Positions 7,581 through 14,286 of a DNA stretch of 22,161 nucleotides are shown piece after piece (position 1 is the first letter of the stretch; every line of letters starts with the position of its first letter). Under the pieces are notes generated by a model, which ran no database searches, was not told the DNA's origin, and was given only the letters and a program-made list of their open reading frames with translations. The stretch is from a virus. The translations under genes and the position numbers were made by a program. Location: IMG/VR virus record IMGVR_UViG_3300020172_000655, positions 1 to 22,161 of that record, one strand, 5' to 3'.

Positions 7581-8083
7581 TGCAAATTCTAACGCTGGAT
7601 GATAAAATCTATCACCTAAATGATCTCCCCGATGAGATCGATGACGACTTGAGATTTGCGGTTCTTGACAACAGCGATCCTTCAAATCCAGATTATTTTT
7701 ATATTCCACTGATCTTTTTAGAAAGTTTTACAGCGCCTGCGGCAGTGTTAAAAGTTGGTCCTTATACCGTTAACATGCCCTTGGATTGGTGTACTATTGT
7801 TGGCGATCCGGAAGGACCTGATATGGAAATTATGCCGTTAACCAGTCTTAATGATCGTGGATTTAAAACATTTTTGTTCAATCCTCTAAGCGGATTCCGA
7901 CCAGAATTTTATGACGTAGATATCATTGATGTATATCAAGATGTTAAATGGTATTTTCCAAAGATGAAGCCAGGTCAGCTGTTGTGTACTCCTTTATCTG
8001 AAGATCCAAATCCCCTATGTGCTTATTTTGTCAAAGAAGTTTCGAGACAAAGTGAGCTAGTTGACTACAGTAAATGTTGGTAA
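7580..8083 (+). CDS. Conserved phage protein of unknown function
   Basis: A 167-residue acidic protein with mixed strands and helices. I cannot assign a family. Its start overlaps the uvsW stop by one base (TAATG), and its C-terminal block WYFPKMKPGQLLCTPLSEDP is the most distinctive segment. No catalytic or metal motif, signal peptide or membrane helix is visible. Genomic position argues for a replication- or transcription-linked role, which is inference only. Confidence 0.75.
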   Translation: MQILTLDDKIYHLNDLPDEIDDDLRFAVLDNSDPSNPDYFYIPLIFLESFTAPAAVLKVGPYTVNMPLDWCTIVGDPEGPDMEIMPLTSLNDRGFKTFLFNPLSGFRPEFYDVDIIDVYQDVKWYFPKMKPGQLLCTPLSEDPNPLCAYFVKEVSRQSELVDYSKCW

Positions 8084-8084
8084 T

Positions 8085-8372
8085 ATGGGATCACTGACTC
8101 CGGGTGCAACATATATCTACGAACGTGTAGGCGATAAAGTGTATGCTCGTGAAGAAGGAAAAAATGAAAGGACACTTGTGGGCTACGACTGGAAAAGAGA
8201 TCCGCTAGATCATAGAAATTATATGAGCAGTCCCCATGACGCTCAACTTTGGCATGACATTAGACAAGCTGCCTTGGACAATAAAGAATTGGAATATGCT
8301 CTAGAACGTGTTAAACTATTATATTATCTAAGTAGAGATAAACCAGAACCCGTACAACATCATCCAGTATAA
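8085..8372 (+). CDS. Small conserved marine-phage protein (TPGATYIYER type)
   Basis: A 95-residue protein beginning MGSLTPGATYIYERVGDKVY. ATG 8085 follows the previous stop by one base and fits the conserved start of this small family, which I recall from T4-like marine phages without known function. An upstream in-frame TTG at 8061 would overlap the previous gene and add eight unlikely residues. An N-terminal strand pair is followed by a long helix (about 45-85). No enzymatic motif is visible. Confidence 0.75.
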   Translation: MGSLTPGATYIYERVGDKVYAREEGKNERTLVGYDWKRDPLDHRNYMSSPHDAQLWHDIRQAALDNKELEYALERVKLLYYLSRDKPEPVQHHPV

Positions 8373-8373
8373 T

Positions 8374-8838
8374 ATGGCAACCGCAAAACTTGACATCGGC
8401 AGAGAACTAAGTGCAGTAAATCAAAGAAATCATGATTTCTACAAAAATCTCACAGACGATGAAAAAAAAGCCTTTAGCCCATATCTCCTGATGCGATATA
8501 TCAGTAATCCGCAGACTGACCCTGATACCTATGAGTTTATTTTAGATCGTGTTAATAATCTAGTAAACATTAATCATTGGACATTAAGCAAGGGAAACAA
8601 GCAATTATTGTGGGAATTATTTGCTAGTTGTGGGATAGGTGTTAATCTCAAATATCAATATCTCAAAGCACCGGGCAAAGAAAAAGCCAACAAAATCGAA
8701 AAACTTTTAGAAGAATTATATCCTTCAATGAAGATGTCTGACATTAAACTCTTGGGCAGTTTAATGACCAAAAAAGACTGCGAAGAGCTGTTTGACAACA
8801 TGGGATTTGATAAAAAACAACGGAAAGAATACGAATGA
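8374..8838 (+). CDS. Possible clamp-loader small subunit (gp62-like)
   Basis: A 154-residue, basic, mostly helical protein. The layout resembles gp62-type clamp-loader small subunits of marine T4-like phages: an N-terminal segment with AVNQRNHDFY, a central FSPYLLMRYIS, a NLVNINHWTLSKGNKQLLWEL helix pair and a short C-terminal helical domain. gp62 partners the gp44 ATPase to load the gp45 clamp. No gp44 or gp45 gene lies in the window, and similarity to T4 gp62 (187 residues) is too weak to prove by eye. The ATG follows the previous stop by one base, and the stop overlaps the next ATG (ATGA). Confidence 0.5.
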   Translation: MATAKLDIGRELSAVNQRNHDFYKNLTDDEKKAFSPYLLMRYISNPQTDPDTYEFILDRVNNLVNINHWTLSKGNKQLLWELFASCGIGVNLKYQYLKAPGKEKANKIEKLLEELYPSMKMSDIKLLGSLMTKKDCEELFDNMGFDKKQRKEYE

Positions 8839-9044
8839 CAGATTTTAACAAAACTCAAATTAAAGATATTAATATTAAATTTGGAAACAAACTTTGGAAT
8901 CCTCAGACTCATAATATACTCTTATCATATGATCCTAATTATGTTACAGGGTTCTCAGTTAAAATAGTAGCAGTGTATGATACACCACCTATTACTGACC
9001 TTGATAAAGCAAAACAGGTATTACAAAAATTTAGAATTAAATGA
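8835..9044 (+). CDS. Small hypothetical protein
   Basis: A 69-residue protein of unknown function, held in place by ATGA overlaps with both neighbours, which is good evidence that it is translated. It has an Ile/Lys-rich first half and a C-terminal helix, PPITDLDKAKQVLQKF. No motif is recognised. Confidence 0.65.
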   Translation: MTDFNKTQIKDINIKFGNKLWNPQTHNILLSYDPNYVTGFSVKIVAVYDTPPITDLDKAKQVLQKFRIK

Positions 9045-9736
9045 TGGAATTAGTAGACCAACCTTTTAATTGTGTACACTGCGGCAAGAGTTTCATGAAA
9101 GAGAAAACTCTTGTTGCTCACATGTGTGAACAAAAAAGGCGTGTACTACAAAAAGATGAAAAACGTGTTCAGACAGGATTTTTTGCCTACAACAGGTTTT
9201 ATCAACTCACACAGGCAGCAAAAAAACAAAAACCCTACAGCGATTTTTGTAAAAGTGCCTACTATAATGCCTTTGTAAAGTTTGGCAGTTTTATAAACAA
9301 TGGTAATCCCTTGTATCCAGAAAGATTCATTGACTATGTGATTAAAAGTGGAGTCAAATTAGATCATTGGTGCAGAGATGAATTGTATGACAAATATCTG
9401 TCAGAATTAGTTAAGATTGAACCAGTGGAAAGTGCAGTTCAACGTAGCCTACAATATATGATGGAGTGGGGCGAAGAACAAAATGCAAATTTTGCACACT
9501 ACTTCAATTATGTCAGCGTAAATAGAGCCGTGCATAATATACGTGATGGCAAAATCAGTCCTTGGATGGTTATGAATTCTGTTAGCGGTGTAGAATTACT
9601 AAAAAAATTTAGTAACGAGCAGTTAGAGCTAGTTAATCAAACACTTGACATACCATTCTGGGTTAAGAAAATTAGAGATAATCCTGCGGACGTTGCACTG
9701 GTAAAAGAAATTTGTAAAGAAACGGGAATAGAATGA
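9041..9736 (+). CDS. Zinc-finger protein conserved in T4-like marine phages
   Basis: A 231-residue protein with an N-terminal C2HC-type zinc finger: CVHC at 11-14, then H27 and C29 in the segment ending LVAHMC. A basic helix, EQKRRVLQKDEKRVQTG, follows. The remainder is helical with conserved-looking blocks (YNRFYQLT, CKSAYYNAFVKFGSFI, ISPWMVMNS). I recall similar proteins in T4-like cyanophages, annotated as hypothetical. The finger plus basic helix suggests nucleic-acid binding, perhaps in replication or late transcription, but this is not shown. ATGA overlaps link it to the preceding and following genes. Confidence 0.75.
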   Translation: MMELVDQPFNCVHCGKSFMKEKTLVAHMCEQKRRVLQKDEKRVQTGFFAYNRFYQLTQAAKKQKPYSDFCKSAYYNAFVKFGSFINNGNPLYPERFIDYVIKSGVKLDHWCRDELYDKYLSELVKIEPVESAVQRSLQYMMEWGEEQNANFAHYFNYVSVNRAVHNIRDGKISPWMVMNSVSGVELLKKFSNEQLELVNQTLDIPFWVKKIRDNPADVALVKEICKETGIE

Positions 9737-10089
9737 GATTACAAGGTTTTGTAGAAAAAGGTTGGGGATCTGAGTTAATTTGGGCAACCAACGACAAGTA
9801 CTGCGGCAAGTTGTTAAAATTTAACAAAGGTGCTAAGTTTAGTATGCACTTCCATGCTGTGAAAGATGAAACATGGTATGTTCTAAGCGGCAAATTTGAA
9901 GTCAAATATATCATGACACAGGATGCCAGTCAACGTACTGAAATTCTTGAAGAAGGTGCCATATGGCATAACTTACCTTTGGAACCACATCAATTGATCT
10001 GTTTAGAAGAAGGTGTTATTATCGAAGTAAGTACACCAGACAGTGTAGAAGACAATTATCGTGTGCTGCCTGGAGACAGTCAAAAATGA
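9733..10089 (+). CDS. Cupin protein, mannose-6-phosphate isomerase type II-like
   Basis: A 118-residue single-domain cupin. The first cupin motif is complete: Gly33, His39, His41, Glu46 and Gly53 with standard spacing, and His86 probably supplies the fourth metal ligand. WGSELIWA at the start and DETWYVLSGKFEV match the C-terminal domain of bifunctional mannose-6-phosphate isomerases. It could isomerise or epimerise a phosphorylated or nucleotide sugar; the substrate is unknown. It overlaps the HldE-like nucleotidyltransferase gene by ATGA, suggesting that the three sugar genes act together. A non-enzymatic sugar-binding role is also possible. Confidence 0.8.
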   Translation: MRLQGFVEKGWGSELIWATNDKYCGKLLKFNKGAKFSMHFHAVKDETWYVLSGKFEVKYIMTQDASQRTEILEEGAIWHNLPLEPHQLICLEEGVIIEVSTPDSVEDNYRVLPGDSQK

Positions 10090-10481
10090 CCAAGATAGTA
10101 GTCAACGGCACATTTGATATACTACATCCGGGACATGTGGCAATGTTGAATTATGCAAAAAGCCTTGGAGTATATCTTTTAGTTTTAATTGATTCCGATC
10201 GAAGAGTTAAAGAACTCAAAGGCAATAATAGACCTGTTAATAATCAACGCGATCGACAATTCTTGTTAAAAAATCTCAAAGCAGTAAATGATGTTTGGAT
10301 TTTTGACAGTGACGAAGAACTTGTAGAAAAAATAAGATTAGCCTCACCGGATATTATGGTCAAAGGCAGCGATTATATTGATAGACCAATACTAGGACAA
10401 GAACTTGTAAAAAAGATAGAGTTTTATGACAGAACAGAACATTCAACAACAAAAATCATTCAAGATATTATTAATCGGTGA
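10086..10481 (+). CDS. HldE C-terminal type heptose-1-phosphate nucleotidyltransferase
   Basis: A 131-residue cytidylyltransferase-fold protein matching the C-terminal half of bacterial HldE (RfaE domain II), which adenylylates D-glycero-beta-D-manno-heptose 1-phosphate to an ADP-heptose. Diagnostic segments are GTFDILHPGH (8-17, HxGH nucleotide site), LKGNNRPVN (43-51), VKGSDY (near 104-109) and STTKII close to the C-terminus. These match HldE better than glycerol-3-phosphate or choline cytidylyltransferases. It is a stand-alone protein lying upstream of the kinase, the reverse of the order in bacterial HldE fusions. Its last 56 bases overlap the kinase gene in another frame. Confidence 0.85.
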   Translation: MTKIVVNGTFDILHPGHVAMLNYAKSLGVYLLVLIDSDRRVKELKGNNRPVNNQRDRQFLLKNLKAVNDVWIFDSDEELVEKIRLASPDIMVKGSDYIDRPILGQELVKKIEFYDRTEHSTTKIIQDIINR

Positions 10482-11196
10482 TGCATGTGAAGACACATAT
10501 ACCTACGGGTATGTGAATCGTATTAGTCCTGAGGCTCCTGTGCCCATATTTGAACCGCACTATACTATACACCATGATGGTATGGCTGGAAATGTTCGCA
10601 AGAATCTAGAGGCACTGGGATGTACAGTTAATTTCCTACACGGTGCAGTAAACAAAAAGAATCGACTAATTGATCACCGTAGTAAACAACAGCTTCTTCG
10701 TGTAGATCACGATGTTGAAAGCGAACCTGTTAGATTTGAAACAGCAATACCACCCGTGTACGATGCAGTGGTGATCAGTGACTATTGTAAAGGCACCGTG
10801 GATTATCAGTTAATAGAAGAACTAGTTAAAGAAGTAACTGTACCAATCTTTATTGATACTAAGAAACATGACCTAGCTCGTCTAGCTGGTTGCTATGTAA
10901 AAATCAATGCATTAGAAAAAAGCCGTGTTACTAGTTATCATCCAGAGCCTGATCACTTGATTGTTACTCATGGCGACAACGGTGCAGAATGGAATGGTTG
11001 GATTTTTCCTGCAGAAATAGCAGGCGATGTAACTGATGTGTGTGGTGCAGGAGATACATTTTTAGCGGCACTGGTGTATAAATTTTTAGAAACAAAACAC
11101 ATGCCTGATGCAATTAAATTTGCAAACAAGGCAGCATCAATAACAGTACAACACGTAGGTGTGTACGCACCAAGACTGGAGCAAATAAATGCCTGA
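10426..11196 (+). CDS. HldE N-terminal type heptose-7-phosphate kinase (PfkB family)
   Basis: A 256-residue ribokinase/PfkB-family protein matching the kinase half of HldE (RfaE domain I), which phosphorylates D-glycero-D-manno-heptose 7-phosphate. Matches include RISPEAPVPI (32-41), the substrate loop GMAGNVRKNLEALG (52-65), KQQLLRVDHD (87-96), VVISDYCKGTV (115-125) and DVCGAGDTF (204-212) with the catalytic Asp210. It is about 60 residues shorter than the bacterial domain, with apparent deletions after GCTVNFLHG (65-73) and before HLIVTHGDNG. ATG 10426 lies inside the preceding gene, giving a 56-base overlap; no later ATG precedes the conserved KILLIGD strand. All visible catalytic residues are kept. 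Confidence 0.85.
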   Translation: MTEQNIQQQKSFKILLIGDACEDTYTYGYVNRISPEAPVPIFEPHYTIHHDGMAGNVRKNLEALGCTVNFLHGAVNKKNRLIDHRSKQQLLRVDHDVESEPVRFETAIPPVYDAVVISDYCKGTVDYQLIEELVKEVTVPIFIDTKKHDLARLAGCYVKINALEKSRVTSYHPEPDHLIVTHGDNGAEWNGWIFPAEIAGDVTDVCGAGDTFLAALVYKFLETKHMPDAIKFANKAASITVQHVGVYAPRLEQINA

Positions 11197-11776
11197 TATT
11201 GATATTGACTTCCCAGATAGAACAAAGGTACTTGATATTATCAAGCATGTGCCTGCATCTATAGAAACAAATGGCATCATTAAAAAACACAACACTGGAG
11301 TATACTGTCATACTATTCCTTGCAATCCAATAACTGGATTAAGCAGTATAGACTACAAGACAGCGGAAGATAGAGGATATTTTAAAATTGACTTTTTGAA
11401 TGTCAGCGCCTACGAAGGTGTAAGAAGTGAAGCACATCTAGAAGAATTATTGGCTGTTGAGCCATTATGGGATTTATTAGAAGATCCTGCCGTATGTGAT
11501 CAAATGTTTCACATTAACGGATATCATAATTTAATTGCTAAACTCAAACCCGCTAGTATTGAAGAACTAGCAATGTTCCTCGCCTTGTTGAGGCCGGGTA
11601 AAAAGCATTTGATCCCAGTATGCGAGGAAAAAGGATTCCAGGCTATCAAAGATGATATTTGGGTCAAGACAGACGATGCGTATTTCTTTAAAAAGGCTCA
11701 TGCTGTTGCGTATTCTCATGTTATTGTTGTTCAACTCAATCTACTCTGTGAACGAGTCAGTTACCCTTTTTCCTAG
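11189..11776 (+). CDS. Miniature DnaE-like (DNA polymerase III alpha) protein
   Basis: A 195-residue protein that reads as a compressed bacterial DnaE palm. PDIDIDFPDR (2-11) matches the element carrying the first two catalytic Asp residues (E. coli D401 and D403). FKIDFLNV (65-72) matches the element with the third (D555). HNLIAKLKPASIEELAMFLALLRPG (113-137) matches the DLIKRLQP/ALFRPG region, and YFFKKAHAVAYSHVIVVQLNLL (165-186) matches the [23 protein letters not shown] region. It lacks the PHP domain, most of the fingers, the beta-binding domain and the OB domain of the roughly 1160-residue enzyme. The start overlaps the kinase stop by 8 bases. It could be a minimal polymerase or terminal transferase, or a non-catalytic relic. 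The homology is clear; the function is unknown. Confidence 0.8.
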   Translation: MPDIDIDFPDRTKVLDIIKHVPASIETNGIIKKHNTGVYCHTIPCNPITGLSSIDYKTAEDRGYFKIDFLNVSAYEGVRSEAHLEELLAVEPLWDLLEDPAVCDQMFHINGYHNLIAKLKPASIEELAMFLALLRPGKKHLIPVCEEKGFQAIKDDIWVKTDDAYFFKKAHAVAYSHVIVVQLNLLCERVSYPFS

Positions 11777-12140
11777 TTGACCTAACTAGTTGAATACTTT
11801 TTCTCTTAACACGTTTTTCTGCGATCTCACTTAAATTTACTGTAGGTCCGAATAATACAATAACATCTTTGCTGTTGAATGTTTTAATATAGGGTCTAAA
11901 ATTAATCATTTCAGATTTTAGAAAAATACTAATAGGTATTTTACGATTACTTTCCCACCACCAAACTTCACCCATTTCTAAAAATATCTGTTTTTCTTCT
12001 TCGGTGCGGATATCTGCGTAGCTATAGATACTAGCGACATTATCATCAAAGTTGATGATTATTCCAACATATTCGTTTTCAGACGTTTTAATGCAGGATA
12101 TAAAGGGAAAGTTTTTTTCGAATTCGTCCTTGTTCTTCAT
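11757..12140 (-). CDS. Small minus-strand phage protein, probably late
   Basis: A 127-residue protein of unknown function. The N-terminal half has alternating strands (FPFISCIKTSENEYVGIIIN, VASIYSY). The middle holds an unusual WWWESNRKIPISIFL block, and the C-terminus is basic (KRVKRKSIQLVRSTRKKGN). It may be a DNA- or RNA-binding small beta protein, but no family is recognised. A perfect T4 late-promoter octamer on the minus strand lies about 35 bases upstream of its ATG, so it is probably expressed late. No Shine-Dalgarno sequence is visible. Its 3' end overlaps the convergent DnaE-like gene by 20 bases. Confidence 0.7.
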   Translation of the reverse strand: MKNKDEFEKNFPFISCIKTSENEYVGIIINFDDNVASIYSYADIRTEEEKQIFLEMGEVWWWESNRKIPISIFLKSEMINFRPYIKTFNSKDVIVLFGPTVNLSEIAEKRVKRKSIQLVRSTRKKGN

Positions 12141-12142
12141 TA

Positions 12143-12150
12143 CAATAAAT
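12143..12150 (+). promoter_or_regulatory. T4-type late promoter octamer (AATAAATA), plus strand
   Basis: AATAAATA matches TATAAATA at 7 of 8 positions. Only five bases (TAGGT) separate it from ATG 12157. With T4 spacing (octamer about -13 to -6), transcription would start at or next to the ATG, giving a leaderless message for the baseplate/fibre-like gene. It is set divergently against the minus-strand octamer at 12175-12182. Confidence 0.55.
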
Positions 12151-12156
12151 ATAGGT

Positions 12157-13269
12157 ATGCAAAAATTACCAGTCTATTTATACTCCAATTTATTCAGCAT
12201 ACAATTAGATTTGGACAACGAAGTGCGGGAGACCAACAATACTATGTATCAACGCGAGCTAAGAATACAAAAAGGCCTTAAAAATAAGGTACAACTACAG
12301 TTTAAAAACTCTGACCAAAAAGCTGTGAGAGTACGTGCTGTTACAAACACTGCTGGGCCTACTTCGACATCCAGCAATACTATATCTCTAGTTGATGCAT
12401 CCAATGTTCAAGTTGGTATGATTATCAATAGCAACAATATACAGACCGGCACCTATGTTTCTGCAATATCTGCCAATGTTGTCACTGTAGAAAATCTAAA
12501 TCCTGTGTATGACCCCGATACTGATCAATTTTTATCTCCTGTAATTTCTGCAATATCATCTGGAACTAGCCTTAGTTTCAATCACAATTTTGTGTTCAGT
12601 ATGTTTGATGCTGTACAACAACGAATGGTATTACAAAAGTCTGTAGAAGTAGTAGACGACGGTGCAACTACAGCAACTAGAGGTCTTGCCCTGCTTACCC
12701 TAACAGAAAATGACACTAGAAATTTAGACACTAGTTATTACACGTTTGGTGTTACACTAACTGACAATGACGGTGCTAACTTGCCTGCTTATTCAAATAC
12801 CTATTATGGTATAAATGGCACAGTTAGACTAACGCATGACCTATGGCCAACACTAAAAGACAGTGGCGCTGTGTCTGTATTTCAAAAGTATGTTAATGTG
12901 GCCAACACACGATATGACTTTTACACTGGTAATTTAAGAGCATACCCAGAACTAACACAGACTACCACAATGGCTATGTATCTAGATAACTTCACAGGCA
13001 CTGTTAAAATACAGGCGTCTATGGAAAATGGCCCGGGTGCTTTTGCCAACTATGTTACTCTAGAGACTAAAACCTACACAGGATTTAGTGGTGTTGACTA
13101 TGCCAATGCTGAAGGTAGTTGGAGTGATGTTAGAATTATTTGGATTCCTGATAATTGGGATATTCCATCTGGGCAAAATTACTACAGCCCACAGATGCCG
13201 GGTAATCCCACACCTGGATCGGACTATTGGCCTAACGGAAAAATTGACAAAGTATTGTATAGAAGCTAA
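12157..13269 (+). CDS. Baseplate or fibre-like virion protein (BppU-like N-terminus)
   Basis: A 370-residue protein, rich in Thr, Asn, Ser and Tyr, typical of phage tail structural proteins. The N-terminal block (about 10-60) and the block at about 140-230 resemble the BppU-type baseplate domain, split by a beta-rich insert (about 62-140) with the repeated style NTISLVDASNVQVGMIINSN. The C-terminal half (about 235-370) looks like an appended beta-sandwich containing aromatic and Asn/Gly-rich loops. ATG 12157 is preferred to an upstream ATG at 12052, because the latter would run through the divergent gene and both late promoters. A late virion gene lies here inside the replication gene cluster. 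It has no clear Shine-Dalgarno sequence. Confidence 0.75.
   Translation: MQKLPVYLYSNLFSIQLDLDNEVRETNNTMYQRELRIQKGLKNKVQLQFKNSDQKAVRVRAVTNTAGPTSTSSNTISLVDASNVQVGMIINSNNIQTGTYVSAISANVVTVENLNPVYDPDTDQFLSPVISAISSGTSLSFNHNFVFSMFDAVQQRMVLQKSVEVVDDGATTATRGLALLTLTENDTRNLDTSYYTFGVTLTDNDGANLPAYSNTYYGINGTVRLTHDLWPTLKDSGAVSVFQKYVNVANTRYDFYTGNLRAYPELTQTTTMAMYLDNFTGTVKIQASMENGPGAFANYVTLETKTYTGFSGVDYANAEGSWSDVRIIWIPDNWDIPSGQNYYSPQMPGNPTPGSDYWPNGKIDKVLYRS
12175..12182 (-). promoter_or_regulatory. Perfect T4-type late promoter, minus strand
   Basis: The minus strand reads TATAAATA, all eight bases of the T4 late consensus. Predicted transcription start is near 12169, giving a leader of about 29 nt to the ATG at 12140 of the small minus-strand gene. 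It sits inside the first codons of the divergent plus-strand gene. Confidence 0.7.
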
Positions 13270-13278
13270 AATATATGT

Positions 13279-14286
13279 ATGAATCTCATACAGGCTTCCG
13301 TACAAACTTTCTTGCCTCCTAAAAGAAAGACCACTCCTAGCGGCTGGACGAGTTTTAATGCTGTATGTTGTCATCACAACGGTGACAGCCCAGATACTAG
13401 AAAACGTGGCGGTGTGCTGTTCAGTGAGGACGGATTCCAATATCATTGTTTTAACTGCGGATTCAAGGCAGGATGGACTCCTGGTAAACTTCTAAGTAAA
13501 AATACCAAAAATTTATTGTCATGGATGGGAATGCCCACTGACGAGATTAACAAGCTCAATCTTGAAGCACTGCGTAGTAAAGAAGACATTCCTAAAGTAG
13601 TTAAGACATTTAATTTTGATTTGCAGGAAAAAGAACTGCCTGAAGATTCTGAATCAATAATATCATGGGCACATGATTTAACAAGGCTTAACAGTGAGTT
13701 AAGAGATAAATTTTATAGTATTGTTCAATACATTGACAACAGAGGATTTGACCCATACGATCAAAGATTTTATTGGTCGCCTGCCCCTGGCTATTCGGAT
13801 CGAGTAATCATAGCGTTTCGTCAAGATGGAAAGATTGTTGGCTACACTGGACGTAAGGTCACAGAAGGCAAACCTAAATACCTTACAGATGCTCAACCTG
13901 GATACGTGTTTAACATTGATAATCAAACTGAAGATAGAGAATATGTAATTGTAGTAGAAGGTCAGTTTGATGCCATGGCAGTGGACGGCGTGGCAATCAT
14001 GTCTAACGACCCTAATGCTACGCAGATTGCTAGAATTAATCGACTAGGTAAAAAAGTTATAGTAGTACCTGATCGAGACAAGCCCGGTGCTAAAATGATA
14101 CAGACTGCGTTAGACAACGGGTGGAGTGTTAGTATGCCTGATTGGGAGTCTGACGTTAAAGACTGTGCAGATGCTATGAAACGATACGGCAGACTGTACA
14201 CACTGTTCACAATATTGGAAAGTCGAGAAGACAGCGAGATAAAAATACAACTAATGAAAAAGAAACTAGAAAACCTAAATGAGTAA
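13279..14286 (+). CDS. 61: DNA primase gp61
   Basis: A 335-residue DnaG-type primase, close in length to T4 gp61 (342). It makes RNA primers and works with the gp41 helicase as the primosome. An N-terminal zinc-binding region contains Cys30, Cys31, His32, His33 and the CFNC pair (57-60). The TOPRIM core has VVEGQFDA with Glu227 and the metal-binding VVPDRDKPG with Asp265 and Asp267. An RNA polymerase-like segment, YSDRVIIAFRQDGKIVGYTGRK, spans about 172-193. The start at 13279 has no Shine-Dalgarno sequence but an A/T-rich stretch just before it. It overlaps the gp41 gene by 8 bases. Confidence 0.93.
   Translation: MNLIQASVQTFLPPKRKTTPSGWTSFNAVCCHHNGDSPDTRKRGGVLFSEDGFQYHCFNCGFKAGWTPGKLLSKNTKNLLSWMGMPTDEINKLNLEALRSKEDIPKVVKTFNFDLQEKELPEDSESIISWAHDLTRLNSELRDKFYSIVQYIDNRGFDPYDQRFYWSPAPGYSDRVIIAFRQDGKIVGYTGRKVTEGKPKYLTDAQPGYVFNIDNQTEDREYVIVVEGQFDAMAVDGVAIMSNDPNATQIARINRLGKKVIVVPDRDKPGAKMIQTALDNGWSVSMPDWESDVKDCADAMKRYGRLYTLFTILESREDSEIKIQLMKKKLENLNE

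Noticed and set aside
8061-8084. TTG start extending the small TPGATYIYER protein
   Set aside because: It would overlap the previous gene and add residues outside the conserved start; ATG 8085 right after the previous stop is better.
10426-10481. Frameshift joining the nucleotidyltransferase and kinase into one protein
   Set aside because: The first protein ends normally after its conserved STTKII helix and the second begins just before its conserved first strand; no slippery sequence was evident, so overlapping separate genes fit better.
11773-11789. Small inverted repeat (CTAGTT / AACTAG) near the end of the DnaE-like gene as a terminator
   Set aside because: Only six base pairs, the T-run is separated by several bases, and it lies within the C-terminal codons of the convergent gene; too weak to call.
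12052-12156. Upstream ATG for the baseplate-like gene
   Set aside because: The extension runs antisense through the minus-strand gene and through both late promoters; the protein starting at 12157 fits the promoter and the domain.
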